Notes: generated from the letters alone by a model not told the origin. DNA of 64,000 nt from Campanula takesimana (GCA_026119855.1 JAOWBW010000867.1:496001-560000), one strand, 5' to 3'. Positions 9,992 to 21,986 are shown, counted from the first letter of the stretch. Program-made: numbers and translations.

Positions 9992-10160
9992 CTGGTTGGG
10001 AAAGTCCGGTGGAGGAGAAATAGTGGAGAGGAGTCCGGCGACGGCGGCATAGACAGTGCTGGTATGAGGAGCAAGCCAGAGGTAAGCTCCTTTTCCAACT
10101 TTTACGTCCGTTGACTCCCCCAGGATTTCACTTGGGCATTACCATCTCTTCTTCTTTCAT
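9992..10160 (-). pseudogene. CSL4: First exon of an exosome subunit CSL4-like host gene (frameshifted)
   Basis: On the minus strand, after ATG at 10160 or 10145, the sequence reads MVMP and, in the next frame, SEILGESTDVKVGKGAY, then TVYAAVAG and SPPPDFPNQ. This matches, position by position as I remember it, the N-terminal domain of plant CSL4/EXOSC1 (M-V-x-P-x-E-x-L-G, GKGAY, T-x-Y-A, SPxPxxPxQ). That protein is a cap subunit of the RNA exosome. The exon ends at CAG|GTACAT (9992), where an intron is expected. One extra base after the MVMP codons shifts the frame, so the copy is a pseudogene or holds a sequencing error. Tat-1 lies 96 bp downstream in the intron; the remaining exons would be left of the window. 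Confidence 0.6.
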
Positions 10161-10256
10161 TGTCTCTCGGCGGCGCAGTTAACAGCGACGGCGGCTCACG
10201 GTGGGGTTCGAAAAAGTTTCGGCGGGATGGAGAAAACAACTCCAACTAGCCTGCCT

Positions 10257-10264
10257 CTTTTATT
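10257..10264 (-). promoter_or_regulatory. TATA-like box upstream of the CSL4-like exon
   Basis: The minus strand reads AATAAAAG about 100 bp before the first ATG, followed by a C-rich leader. The spacing fits a plant core promoter. Support is by position only. Confidence 0.35.
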
Positions 10265-10465
10265 CACTACTACTACACTCTTTTGAGAAAAATGCAGTTC
10301 ACCTCCCTAAAGATTATTCCCTCTGTCCTCAAATAAACTATTGAGTAACCCATCGAATTTCGACGTGAATAATAAGGCTAACTAATAAAAAAATTTGATG
10401 CTAGGCATTTTCATACTGAGAGAGAGAGATAGAGAGAGTTAAGACTATGTTCAGCATAAAAAAAA

Positions 10466-11590
10466 GGGCAAATTGCAATTTGGTTCCTGACATTTACTTA
10501 AGTTTGCAATGTTGCTCCCTACAGTTCAGTTTCGCAATTTGGTATCCTAACATTTACATTTTTAGCAATGTAGCTACAAAACTAACACCCAGTTAAAATT
10601 CTAACCAATAACACCCATGTGACTAGCACATGTTGATTAAATGGACAAAACGGTCATTCTCAAGAGGCCATGTACCGCTCATGTGAGGTTTTCTTTTGTT
10701 ATTTACCTTATTCATTTGGTAGTTTAAAAAATATAGATTAAATTAATGTTGGACATATATATTATTTTATTTTGTATTTATAATTTACGTATTCCTTACA
10801 AAGTTTATTTTTCTAACCATAATTCAATATTTTATTTTAATAATAAAAAGAAACCAAAATACTTTAAAATTATATAATTAGGAATTAGAAATATTTCGTA
10901 AAAAATAATTAAATACATATAAATACATTTTATGTTAGATTATTACTCAAAATAATTATGCAGACTCATTTACGATAATTTATTAAGCATTTTTGAAGTG
11001 AAATAAATTTTTTAAAATATTTTTCTTCAAGTGAAAGGAATAAGTAATGATCTTATTGTTGCAAATGACAGGATAGGAAAATAATTTTTTATTTTAAATT
11101 TAATTATACAATTTAAAGACAGGAAAGAGAGAGAAGACATACTTGTTTAATCTAACTTAAACAAATTAAAATAAGATAGAACTTTTACGATTTAGTTTGT
11201 TATATTGTTTAGGAAGGAAATTAATATGTAATATAATCAAACCAGCAAGTTAAATAAATTATTCATAAAATAATTCAGTTAGGAAAGAGAGAAGACATAC
11301 AAATTTAAAAATGAATACTTTATCTTAATTGGAAATGGTATTTATGCCAAAATAATAATAATAATAATTGTGATAATTTTATTAAAAATGCAGTTCAATG
11401 TCTATTTTATCCATTTAAAAGACATGTGCTAGTCTATGGGTGTCAATTCGTTAGAATTTTAACTGGGTGTTAGTTTTGTAGCCATATTGCAAAAAAATGT
11501 AAATGTTAGGATACCAAATTGCAAAATTAAACAGTTGGGAGCAACATTGCAAACCTATGTAAATGTCAGGAACCAAATTGCAATTTGCCC
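10466..11590. mobile_element. MULE-type non-autonomous TIR element
   Basis: The ends are long inverted repeats of about 140 bp. The left end starts GGGCAAATTGCAATTTGG; the right end closes CCAAATTGCAATTTGCCC. Internal TIR blocks (GTTAAAATTCTAAC and its complement) also pair. CATAAAAAA flanks both sides, consistent with a 9-bp target duplication, though A-runs blur it. The interior is AT-rich and has no coding frame. Long TIRs plus a 9-bp duplication point to Mutator-like elements. It lies about 300 bp upstream of the CSL4-like exon. Confidence 0.8.
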
Positions 11591-11746
11591 CATAAAAAAT
11601 GGGTAACCACTCATTATGATAAAAAGGTAAACTAAAAAAGTCATGTTATTCCACACAATTATAAAAGAGCATAAATCTGATAATTATGTGTATGATAAGT
11701 GGCAGATATATTGGACAACTCTACATTACAGGAGTAATATAAAGTA

Positions 11747-11976
11747 CTCCCTTTGTCCCACACCAATGGACACTTTTGGTCAAAACAACTTGAACGTTGA
11801 CTAACATTTTATGCTAAATTATTAATCTCCATAAAAAATTACTAAATTAGTAATAAAAACATTATCAATAATAACTATTTTCAAATTTTTATAGAGATAA
11901 ATTATTTAGCATAAAATGTTAATCAAAGTTCAAGTAGGTTTGACCAAAAGTGTCCATTGGTGTGAGACGAAGGGAG
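11747..11976. mobile_element. Stowaway-like MITE (Tc1/mariner)
   Basis: The element is 230 bp, flanked by TA on both sides. Its inverted repeats start CTCCCTTTGTCCCACACC and close TGTGAGACGAAGGGAG, pairing over more than 60 bp. CTCCCT(C/T)(C/T)GT ends with a TA target duplication are diagnostic of Stowaway MITEs. The middle is AT-rich and noncoding. Confidence 0.9.
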
Positions 11977-12530
11977 TATAAAGATCCACCCCCCCCCCCC
12001 AAAAAAAAAACAAAAAACTCTTATAGTATAGTCTGTGTAATGCTACTAAAATTCAGCAATGGTGATTTATTTATAGAACTTGGGCCATCCAATGTCTACA
12101 ACACATAATTACATACACACATTACAATTAGTACTCGGATTGAGTTTCTCTCTGCTCTATTAATTTGTTTATCCACTACAGCCCATAATTGTTAATATTT
12201 AATACATTCAATCTCACTGAAACAGTATAATTGAAGTTCTTTCTAGCCTAATTAAGAAAGAAAGGTATTCAAAACATCCAATTCAAATACTATGATTGAA
12301 ATTCCTTCTAGACTAATTAAGTATAAAGGGTATTCAAAACATCCAATTGACAAACTAAGCATACATAAATATCCCTGAAATATTAACATCATTGTATGAA
12401 CATAACCAAACACAACCATTCTCATTTCAAGTAATAATAACTGGGTTATTTTTTAAAATAAAATAAAATTATAGTCTAACAAAAAATAAGAATGAAAATA
12501 GCATCTGTCAGAGACATTGTCTACCATGAT
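11977..12530. other. AT-rich intergenic DNA with a two-copy 65-bp repeat
   Basis: After a C-run and A-run (about 11990-12010) the region is plain AT-rich DNA without a coding frame. Between about 12230 and 12355 a unit containing TTCTAG(C/A)CTAATTAAG and GTATTCAAAACATCCAATT occurs twice, about 65 bp apart. Nothing else was recognised. Confidence 0.5.
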
Positions 12531-14010
12531 TGTGGCGCCCGGGAAAATCTTTAATTCCATAAATATAAAAAATAGTACAATTTTCTTCCAAAAATGATAA
12601 ATACCGAACCAGGCGCGCCAACTCTCCTATAAAACCAACTCTACGCACAATAAACTGTACGACAAAACCGACTTCAACTCCACGAGATAATAACTCGGAG
12701 ACTATTTACAAGTGCGGAAGCAAAAACAACCAATAACATAAATACCCAAATGACAACTGAACTTACATAACACTATAATATCACAGCCTCACAACAAGAG
12801 TACACAAAATCTCCGTAGAGCAACTATCCCAAAAGAGTATAACCAGCTTAGGACATTCCCACAACACCATCAGCTCTCACATCTTATTACCTCTAGCTTG
12901 CCTGTTGTTAAGGAAAACAACATTGAAAGGAACGGGGTGAGATAAAATCTCAGTAAGTTACTATGCATCTACATGGCATGATATCATACATATTAACTGA
13001 AGAAATAAATCATATAACAACCAATGAGAAGGCTCCCTATCGCCAACCGTCCCATACCAGTTGGAAATAACGACCAACTCAACATGCAGCATACAAGACT
13101 GAAATAAATACGTTACAAAGGATACTGAGCCAAGGTTTCCCCGAAAATGATATAACAAACTGAACCATATCAACCGGGCCGCATCAAAGAGCAGCATCAC
13201 AAACAGCATCGAATAGCTGGAGCAGGGGTTCCGGAACCAAATAATAACCACAATAACAACAACTGGAGGAAAATGACACAAAGTCATAACCCAAACGAAC
13301 TAGCTAGAATGCTCACTTAAGGGAGCTAGCTCATCCCATCCAAGGCCAATCTGGACTGGGGAAAAGAAAAGGTACCAGTGGGAACATTATAATGAACTTG
13401 ACTCGGGTGCCATTATAATCTCCTACCACTGCCTGACTCAACCAAGTATGACCAGATGGACTTTAAACGAAAGCACAGTGTATGATTCCAAAATAGGGAA
13501 CCATACCAAGTACATCACAAAGATGATAAACTGTCCATGAAAAGCTCAACAATCACGTACGTTAAACACATTTCTCAACCAATGGATTTCAAAGTAGGAA
13601 ATCCACAAAAGCATCATAAAGATGAACCACACCAACATGAACCCCAAACGGTTACTCATTCCAAACTTGATCACAAACGGACCATTCCCTCTAACATAAG
13701 ATTCCAAGCAGGAAATCCGAATAAATACCACATTAAGGATATTAACAAAACCATATCATACTTAGTCACAAATACACCCCGTGTATTTACAGTTGATCAT
13801 TTCCTATGAGTTTCTCATAATTAGTACGATGACTATTACCAAAATGAACCCAAACGATTACTCACAATTAGTACGATGACTAAATCCAATCATTTCTCTA
13901 CATTTAGAATTCCCAACTAATGAATCCAAGATAAACAATCGGTAGGCATCACCCCCGTTTCACGTCTTACATCCGTTCATATTGAACCAATTCCTAATAC
14001 CCTTGTGTTC
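12531..14010 (-). repeat. Old gypsy LTR (element A), truncated by the gap
   Basis: The segment begins TGTGGCGCCCGGGAAAATC and is colinear with the LTR at 44527-47401: shared stretches include GAGAAGGCTCCCTATCGCC, TCCCATACCAGTTGGAAATA and ACAAAGGATACTGAGCCAAG. Many substitutions and indels separate them, so it belongs to a related but distinct subfamily and is not the mate of that LTR. By analogy it is oriented on the minus strand. It runs into the assembly gap near the part equivalent to about 45990, so about half the LTR is missing. Confidence 0.75.
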
Positions 14011-14110
14011 NNNNNNNNNNNNNNNNNNNNNNNNNNNNNNNNNNNNNNNNNNNNNNNNNNNNNNNNNNNNNNNNNNNNNNNNNNNNNNNNNNNNNNNNNN
14101 NNNNNNNNNN
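14011..14110. other. Assembly gap of 100 N
   Basis: Exactly 100 N, the conventional size for a gap of unknown length. The two bases after it are the CA end of the Tat-2 5' LTR, so that LTR at least is hidden. The missing 3' LTR of element C and the 5' half of the Sirevirus may be as well. Confidence 0.95.
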
Positions 14111-14113
14111 CAG

Positions 14114-14131
14114 TGGCGACTCCGCTGGGGA
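14114..14131 (+). promoter_or_regulatory. Primer-binding site of Tat-2 (tRNA-Arg)
   Basis: TGGCGACTCCGCTGGGGA is exactly complementary to the 3' end of a plant tRNA-Arg (…TCCCCAGCGGAGTCG plus CCA). It follows CAG, that is the LTR end CA plus one base, as usual. Ogre-type elements use this class of primer. Confidence 0.85.
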
Positions 14132-15417
14132 GGTTAATGAGGGTTAAACTTGCATTCTGATCGAAATCTACACTTTTCTGGGCATTCTGATCCTGATGGG
14201 GGAGGCGCGCGCGTCTTGGCCTCTCAAGCCTAAGGCGCGCGCATCCCGCATCAAGAACCAGAATCGCCCACTTCTTCATGTTCTTCATCTCTTCTTCTGC
14301 TATTCTGCACTAATCACTTCTGCCAGGGGTTACAATAGAACATAGGACCAGGGCAATACCCTGAGTCCAAAGTCTGACATTCTGACAGGTGTGCCCAGAA
14401 GCGCGCGCCTCCCATAAGCATTCGGCCATGCGCGCGCGTCCCACATCAGTACTCAGAGGCGCACGCTTCTGGGTTGATTCCCAGAACAGAGAAAGGTTTC
14501 AGTGACTGAGCAGAACAGTGGGGTGTGGGCACAGTTGCCTGCATCAGAACAGAATTGAACCCTCAGACTGTTTAATTTTGTGTTTTTATTTACCGGTCAC
14601 ACGGGTGATTCGGGAGTTGTAATTTTATGTGCTTATGTGTTTTTGTGTTTTTCTTTCTTTTCAAAAAAAAAAAATATAATTTTTTTTTTTTTGTCACTTG
14701 CTAGACCTCACACTACATGCACATATTCCTATGAACTGCTCACTATCGAGTCGCACAAGTCCAACCCCAAACCGTCGAGGCCCGTCCTAGAAAGTTTCAA
14801 GCTCCACCAGACCTTGGCTCTTTCGAAGCGGTAAACCTCAGCCCGTGGCGTAGTTCAAGACTACATGCCGGGGTGACCTTTGAGCCTCATATTCAATCCG
14901 AGCACAAACCACACAATTCTAGTTAGGGTCTAACACTCCGTGACTCAGTCGGTTTCCATGTACCGAGGTTTCCCTAAACTAATGTCTTCAAATCATACAT
15001 GCCAATTGTTGAAATGGACGCAATAAAAATCCATCCCCAAAGAGTGTTATTTTTGGACGAAAATAAAAATCCGTCCCCGCATGTATGCTTTACTACATTA
15101 ATTTAGTTTAATCCCGATACATGTAGGATTCACAAGCGCAATGGAATCGATGAGTATATGGGACCCGCGAGATGGTCTATATACTAGTGTGACGATTCCA
15201 TTATTTTCTTAGAAACCCCAAAAGGGATTCATTCCCTCCGACTTATAAAAAAAAAAAAAAGTCTTTTCTTATGTGTTCGAGTCGTGTGCCCAACTGTGTG
15301 TTCTAAGCCTCTTCATGGACCGCAAGTGTTACTCAAGACTGACAAGGGCCTCTTCTGCAATATAGGTTCGATTGGTACTTACAGAGTCTACCGGGATTCA
15401 GCAAATCGGTTAGTCCG
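14132..15417 (+). other. Tat-2 leader with GCGCGCGC motif cluster
   Basis: A 1.3-kb untranslated leader lies between the PBS and gag. Between about 14199 and 14466 it holds five blocks such as GGCGCGCGCGTC, GCGCGCGCCTCCC and GCGCGCGCGTCCC, interleaved with CATTCTGATC. Pyrimidine and A runs occur at 14660-14695 and 15250. A long leader, sometimes with an intron, is known for Ogre elements. No reliable coding frame was found. Confidence 0.6.
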
Positions 15418-16900
15418 TGAAGAGACGCTCCAACAGCTCAACATCAACATGACCGGCAGCAGCAACACATGTCTCTCGAACAGCTCTCAACTATGGTCCA
15501 ACTCCTCAAAGAGCAAGTCTCCACCCTTAATAAGGAGGCACAAAGAAAAGACGACATTTGGCAATCCCACCTCGACAGCCAAAGGGAGGCCCATGAGGCC
15601 GAGATGGAGCTAATGAAAGAAAAGCTCACTAACCTTGCCAAGGGAAAGAACAAGAACAATGATGATGAATCCGAATGGACCGAGGGTTTGTTCAAGAGTC
15701 CGTATGTCAACACCGCACCAAGAAAATGGGGGAGCCGAGAGTCCGAGAACAATGAGCCCAAAAATGGTGGATTCTATCATGGCCTACATTGACCAAAAAT
15801 TCAATGGGCTCAACATGGGGAAAGGCTCCGACACAAGCCTTTATCAATCATCCATCCTCATGAGTACTATGGCCTCTCTTCCCGATAAGTTCAAGAAGCC
15901 CGACATAAGCAAATTCAAGGGCAACTCTTGTCCCATGGCTCACATGAGACTTATATTTGGGCAATGGTTCCGAAGAAGGTCTCCCCAAGGTGATGGCTCA
16001 ATGCTTTCCTCTCACTCTCGAGGGGGCGGCAAAAGATTGGTATGCTACTCTCCCGCTCACTGTCCGTCTTGATTGGGACTCCGCCATGCTTGCCTTCAAG
16101 AACCAATACCAAGGCAACACCACTCACCGGCCACAAGGAAAGAGCTAGAGAACACTACTCAACGAGACAATGAGTCCTCATCGACTTCACATGGAGATGG
16201 AATGATAAACTCTCTGAAATTGTTGAGAGGCCAAACACAAAAGAGCAAATGGACATATTTCTCAAGTGTCTCAAGATTGATCTCCGCACCCACCTAAGTG
16301 GGGCTTCTACTCCGACTTCTCCCAAATGTATGAGGCGGGGGTACGCATGGATGACTTGCTCAAGCAGATAAGAAGGCCACTCCTACTTACCGCTACAAGG
16401 CCGCTTCCAACTCCACAAAAGAGGCCTCGGTCAACGCCGTCACTATTGACAAGGGGAATTACAAAAAGGTTCCTCCACCTCAAGGTAAGAAGTCCCGAAG
16501 TGACCGGTCTACATGCCTCTCCAAGGCATAACTCAAACCGAAGTGTTCGAGGTCCTCAAGGCAAAGGGTCAAGTCACACCCGTGCAAGGGTTACCAACCC
16601 AAGACGATCCACCCCAATCATGCTCACCACAAATATTGTGGCTACACCAATATAGTGGCCACCCACCACCGAGGATTGCTTCGTTCTCCGCAATGTCATT
16701 CAAGATCTCATAGATAAGAAAGAATTTGTAGTGACTAATGACGAGCATGTCAATGTAATAGAGATAGGAGAACTCGAGGGGACCACCCATTCAATCCTAA
16801 TTGTGAATGGGGGCCCCCAATGTTAGAATAAACTTGACAATTCTTGTTATGTAGTGACTTACGATGAGGTAATGAGGGAAGTACTAGAGAATAGGAAAAA
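15418..16900 (+). pseudogene. gag: Tat-2 gag, broken into several frames
   Basis: Pieces of one capsid protein appear in shifting frames. A coiled-coil N-terminus (15469-15792, EQVSTLNKEAQRKDD) comes first. Then LPDKFKKPDISKFKGNSCPMA leads into the gag domain at about 15870-15950, which continues in another frame at 15957-16148 (LTLEGAAKDWYATL, FKNQYQ) and after a further shift (MEMEWNDKLSEIVERP). At least four indels or stops interrupt it. The order and motifs match Ogre/Tat gag. It cannot make a full capsid as it stands. Confidence 0.8.
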
Positions 16901-17709
16901 GAAACAAGATGGGAACGTCAACATGCTAACTCGATCTGGTCGAGTCATAGCAAGCAACCCTTCCACTTCCGCACCGAGCTCCTCTTCTCAAAGGCCGCAA
17001 GCTCGCAACACTCTCGAAGATCCTCTACTTTTCCAACTCAAGAAAACTCAAGCCAACATCTCTATTTGGGACCTCATTGCATCCTCAAAGAAACACCGGA
17101 TCTTGTCATCCGCAATCTCGATGATACATCAGTTTCTCCCGATACTACTCCCGAGGACTCACGGCAATGATCGGTCACATTCATTTTGTAACGTCATCAC
17201 TTTGCCGATATGGATATCCACCATTTGGTTCCGACCACAACGAAGCTATTTACCTCAAGGTACGAGCAAGGGGGAGGCCCGTCTCAAGAGTCTTAGTGGA
17301 CGGTGGTTCCGCACTCAATCTCATGCCTGGCAGAATCATGGGCATACTGGGGCTTAAGGATTCCGATTTGAATCCTTCTACTCAAGTAATCCAGGGTTAT
17401 GACAGCACCGCCCGTACAGTCATGGGTATGATCGAAATAGACATGAGTTTGGGAGCATGGTCATGTCCGTTCCATTCCAAGTGCTTGATATCCCGGCCTC
17501 GTTCAACTTACTTTTGGGTTGGACCATGGATTCACAGTGCTAATGCTGTACCGTCAACTCTCCACCAATGTATCAAGATCCGAAATGGTGATGAAATAGT
17601 GACCGTAATGGCTGAAAACATCACTATCCACAGAAAAGGTGAGCCCGTCCACAAGTTCAGCATGGTCTACCAGACTCCACTCTCTCCGGCGTCTCATCAA
17701 CGCCATTGA
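16854..17709 (+). pseudogene. Tat-2 aspartic protease region
   Basis: Two overlapping frames cover a serine-rich linker (MLTRSGRVIA at about 16920) and the retropepsin domain at 17167-17709. The active-site block reads VLVDGGSALNLMP, in the D-x-G-S-A-L-N form usual for Ogre/Tat proteases, with a conserved follow-up (GMIEIDM). A frame change separates the parts. The catalytic aspartate is still encoded. Confidence 0.8.
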
Positions 17710-18500
17710 CAAAGAAGGGGGAAACGGATCATGGACCCCCAGCAATCACAAAGTCCTCGCATGATGAGGAATATGGACTACTTCCCTGGTTTAGGCTTAG
17801 GGAGATATCAACAAGGAATCCTACATCCGTGTGCAAGTCCCATTTGTCAAGAACACATTCGGTTTGGGGTACGAGCCTTCCAAGAAGACTTGAAACAAGA
17901 GCAAGCAATCAAGAACGAAAAGGCCCGAGCTCGTAAAGAAGGCCGTCGTTATGAAGTCCCTAATCTAAGGCCTTACCGCAAGACGTTGAATGGTTATTTT
18001 GTCCCCCAAGGGGAAGACGTTCCATACATGAATTTCCTGAGCCGTGGGTTAACAATAAGGGTGTCAAAAAGCCCGGCCTCGAAATCTTCTCCGATTGTGA
18101 GATCCAGAAATCCGAAAGGGAACCAACTCCCATGTCGCCCCGTGAATGGTGGGGAAGGAAGATGACTATAGAGTCCGAGACAGAAATCACCGTGGGGAAG
18201 AACTGACAGATTTAGCCTCTATGTTAGAAGAGCTTGCCATGATGAATGAATGCCAAGTTAACGCCATCCATGACACCGTCATCATAAACGAGACTCTCAG
18301 TGAGATCCTGCCAAGCTCAAGCCGATCAACAATTGGTATTCAACAAAAGGGCCCGTGGTATCCGAGGAATTCTTAGTCCAAGAAATGGGTTACATACCCC
18401 GCACAGAAACAAAGGAAGAGCAGCTCACACTTACTTTCGAGTCCGAGAGTGTCTCTAATACCCTCACCCAAGAGGATTTGGAGGCCATAGCCGAGCGTGT
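17710..18500 (+). pseudogene. Tat-2 protease-RT linker (decayed)
   Basis: Fragments in different frames look like the variable linker of Ogre-type pol (for example FPGLGLGRYQQG near 17785 and an acidic stretch before 18540). Several stops and frame changes occur. No enzymatic motif was recognised here. Confidence 0.5.
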
Positions 18501-19618
18501 GTGTTTCCTTTCTTTGCTAATGAAAAATTTGATATTTCTGAGTACCCTGAGATTGCAAACATCATAAATGATGAATTAACTAATAATGAACTTAACGAAC
18601 AAGTTAATAACGATTCAAATTATGATGAAATAGACCACGAAAACACAACATACTTAAATGAACTTGCTCAACAAGTCCGTAGTCGTGGTGAGAATGGTCC
18701 AAAGGCTGACGAAGAATTGCATGTTGTTAATCTGGGTACCGAAGAAGAGCCAAAAGAAACTAAGATTGGAAGCTTCTTCAAGGGGGACGACAAAGACAGA
18801 TTGACTGCACTACTACGGGAGTTCGTGGATGTGTTCGCATGGTCATACAAAGACATGCCGGGTTTGGACAGAAAGGTAGCGGAGCACAGGATTCCGATCA
18901 GAGAAGATGCCAGGCCAGTAAAGCAGAAGCTCAGAAAGATCAAGCCAGAATGGTCTCTGCAGGTCAAAGAAGAGATTAAGAAGCTCCTCAGTGTGGGTTT
19001 CATCAAGGTTATCGATTATCCGACATGGTTAGCCAACATGTTGCAGTCAGGAAGGCAAACGGCAAGGTTCGAGTTATTGTAGACTTCCGGGATTTAAACA
19101 AAGCTTCCCCAAAGGATGATTTTCCACTCCCTAATATCGACATGCTAGTCGACTCCACTGCTGCCTACGAGGTTCGCTCATTCGTGGATGGGTTCGCTGG
19201 GTACAATCAGATTCTCATGGCCGAGGAAGATCAACATAAGACAGCCTTCACAACACCGTGGGGTACCTTTTGCTACACATTCATGCCATTTGGGTTAAGA
19301 AATGCTGGGGCTTCCTACCAAAGAGCCGTGACAGACTTGTTCCACGATATGATTCACAAAGAAATCGAGGTCTATGTGGACGACATGATCATTCACTCCA
19401 AAGGGACCGATGGTCAACATTTAATCTATCTCCGCAAGTTCTTCGAAAGGCTTCGTCAACACAAGATGAGGCTCAACCCTGCAAAGTGCACGTTCGGGGT
19501 TATCCGAGGCAAAGTTCTTGGTTATATGGTCACTGAAAGGGGAATTGAAGTAGACCCCTCCAAAATCAAGGCAATCATTGACATGCCTCCTCCAAAGACG
19601 CAGAAAGAAAGAGATTAA
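18501..19618 (+). pseudogene. Tat-2 reverse transcriptase (frameshifted)
   Basis: The first frame (18501-19082) holds the pre-RT segment and RT fingers (FAWSYKDMPGLD, IKVIDYPTWLAN). A frame change near 19035 moves to the second frame (19025-19618), which carries VIVDFRDLNKASPKD, FVDGFAGYNQI, MPFGLRNAG and the active site YVDDM, then KCTFGV and LGYMV. Catalytic aspartates are present. The frame ends at a further shift near 19610. This is a clear Tat-type RT. Confidence 0.9.
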
Positions 19619-20300
19619 AGGTTTCATGGGCAGACTACAATACATCAGTCAGTTTGTGCACCAACTCACTTCCATGTGCGAGCCAATCTTCAAGCTACTC
19701 AAGAAAATGTGGCTCTAGAATGGACCGACGCGTGCCAAGAAGCCTTCGATCAAGTGAAGCATTACTTGACGTGCCCTCTGTTCTAGTTCCGCCGCACAAG
19801 CAGAAACCTCTTTTGCTCTATCTCACTATCAATGATGAAGCCCTAGGGGCTATGTTAGCACAAGAGCAACGAGAGTCCACAAAGGAGAATGCCATTTACT
19901 TTGTCAGTCGCCGATTCCAAGGAGGCGAAAAGAACTACTCTGTCTTAGAGAAGTCATGTGCAGCATTGGTTTGGGTCACTCAAAAACTCAAACACTATAT
20001 GGAAGCTTTTCTGATCAAGCTAGTAGAAAAGGTGGACCCGCTCCGCTACATATTCGAGAAGCCTTTCATGTCAACAAGAATAGCCAAATGGTACTTCATG
20101 CTCGCCGGCTATGATAGCACTTACGTCACACTAAAATCCGTCAGGGGGAAAGTGTTCAGTGACCAGCTTGCCGAATTCCCGTGTGACGAAGTGAAGGGGG
20201 AAGACGTACAGTTCCCCGACGAGCATTTAATTTGTACTGTAACCGAGGAAAATAAGTGGCAACTTTTTTGTCGATGGCGCTGCCAATAAACACGGTTTTG
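19619..20300 (+). pseudogene. Tat-2 RNase H (gypsy type)
   Basis: The frame starting at 19654 contains LLLYLTINDEALGAML, YFVSRRFQGGEKNYS and KSCAALVWVTQKLKHYM, the core of the RT-linked RNase H. It ends in SDQLAEF and then, after a frame change near 20260, meets the second RNase H. In Tat elements this copy is often catalytically degenerate. Here the first acidic residue is replaced (TINDEA instead of a leading D). Confidence 0.8.
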
Positions 20301-21190
20301 GTATAGGGGTATTGCTTGTCGATCCAAAAGACATCTACACTCCCATTGCCATCCGCCTAGAATTCGAAGCTACCAACAACATTGCCGAGTACGAAGCATG
20401 CATAGCAGGGCTCGAAGCAGATCTCGAAAGAAACGTCACGGAACTAGAAGTGTTCGGCGACTCTTTGCTCCTTATCAATCAGCAATCGGGTAAATGGCGA
20501 ACCCAAGACCCGACTCTCCAACAGTATGGTCAGCACCTTGAAGAACTGGTTGAACAATTCCAAGAGATCACTTTCAACTACCTGCCAAGGGATAAGAATC
20601 GCTTCGCCGATGCACTGGCCACTATAGCTTCATTAGTCGAAATGCCCAAAGGGAAAATGGTGAAACCCTTAAAAATTGCTCGAAGGAACAGTCCGGCATA
20701 TTGCATGAGTATCGAGATCAACGAGGTTCAAACAAACTCTCTGTGGTATTCGGATATCATGAATTTCCTCAAAGATGGCACTTATCCCGAGAATATCAAT
20801 AAGAAGTCTCAAGCAGCTCTGCAAAGGTTAGCCTCTCAGTACGTACTGATTGGGGACCGAGTCTATAAAAGGCACCACGACGGGATCAATCTCTTATGCG
20901 CCAATGAGGCCGAAGCTCAAGAAATAATGTGTGAAGTGCACGAAGGAGAGTGTGGACCCCACATGAGTGGGTTTATGCTAGTCAAGAAGATACTCCGCAT
21001 TGGTTACTATTGGAGCACTATGGAACGAGACTGTATAGAGAAAGTCAAAAGGTGTGCCAAGTGTCAATTCCACGCTAATCTGCAACATGCTCCACCCTCA
21101 CAACTTTACAACATGGTCACACCTTGGCCTTTCTCTTGTTGGGGGATCGACATCATCGGTAAAGTTCATCCTGCTAGAAGCAATGGGTAG
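20260..21190 (+). pseudogene. Tat-2 archaeal-type RNase H and integrase zinc finger
   Basis: The block FEATNNIAEYEACIAGLE, FGDSLLLINQ and KNRFADALATIASL (about 20300-20640) is the second, archaeal-like RNase H that marks Tat elements. The integrase zinc finger follows (HEGECGPHMSGF, CAKCQ) and the beginning of the core with WGIDIIG, the first catalytic D. A stop at 21188-21190 cuts the frame within the core; the sequence continues in the same sense afterwards. Confidence 0.88.
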
Positions 21191-21986
21191 TCATTCGTCC
21201 TAGTGGCAGTCGACTACTTCACAAAGTGGGTCGAAGCACAAGCCTATCGAACCCTCAACGCCAAGAAAGTGGCCGAATTTGTAAAGATTAATATCATGTG
21301 CCGATACGGCGTGCCTCATGAAATCATTTCCGACAACGGCTCTCACTTTGAGAAGGAATGGATGCACTTTTGGTAGAATACAAGATCACCAAGCACAAGT
21401 CATCTCCTTACCGTCCCCAAGCAAATGGCGCGGTCGAAGCAGCAAATAAGACCATCGAGACCATCGTCAAGAAAATGGCCTCAACAGGAAGGGATTGGCC
21501 CGAGAAGCTACCATTAGCATTGTGGGGCTACCGCACATCAATACGGTCTGCAACAGGAGAAACTCCTTATGCATTAGTCTATGGTTCTGAAGCCGTACTC
21601 CCTATCGAACTTGAAGTCCCATCTCTACGGGTCCTCCTCGAGAATTAAGTCAACGAGGTCAACTGGATGCAAAGTCGATACGAACAGCTAGCTTTACTCG
21701 ACGAGAAAATGCTAAGAGCACTCGAACGCACAAGGGCGTATCAGCAAAGGATGGCAAGAGCTTTCAACAAAAAGTGAAGCCTCGAAACATCAACGTAGGA
21801 GATTTGGTCTTAAGACAACATCCTCCTAATGCCATGAATCCCCTGGGGAAATGGAGACCCCGATGGATCGGTCCGTACGTGGTCAAAAAGATACTAAGCG
21901 GTGGTGCAGTCCGGCTCGTGGATTTAGATGGTGACCAGCTGCCAAAGGAGGTCAACCTCGACAAGCTCAAGAGGTTCTACGCTTAA
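21191..21986 (+). pseudogene. Tat-2 integrase core and C-terminus
   Basis: After the stop at 21188 the core continues (VDYFTKWVEAQ, IISDNGSHF with the second D). It shifts frame near 21355 and shows NGAVEAANK with the catalytic E. A stop at 21646-21648 follows VLLEN. The C-terminal SH3-like part (GDLVLRQH, KWRPRWIGPYVVKKI) ends at 21984-21986. At least four lesions separate the parts. Confidence 0.88.

Noticed and set aside
12531..14010. Element A as the 3' LTR mate of element C (44527-47401)
   Set aside because: They are colinear but differ by many substitutions and indels, far more than expected when the Sirevirus into which C inserted is still nearly open. Treated as related, older element.
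14580..14834. ORF in the Tat-2 leader
   Set aside because: Driven by T and A runs; no similarity to gag and no stop-free conservation signal can be seen.
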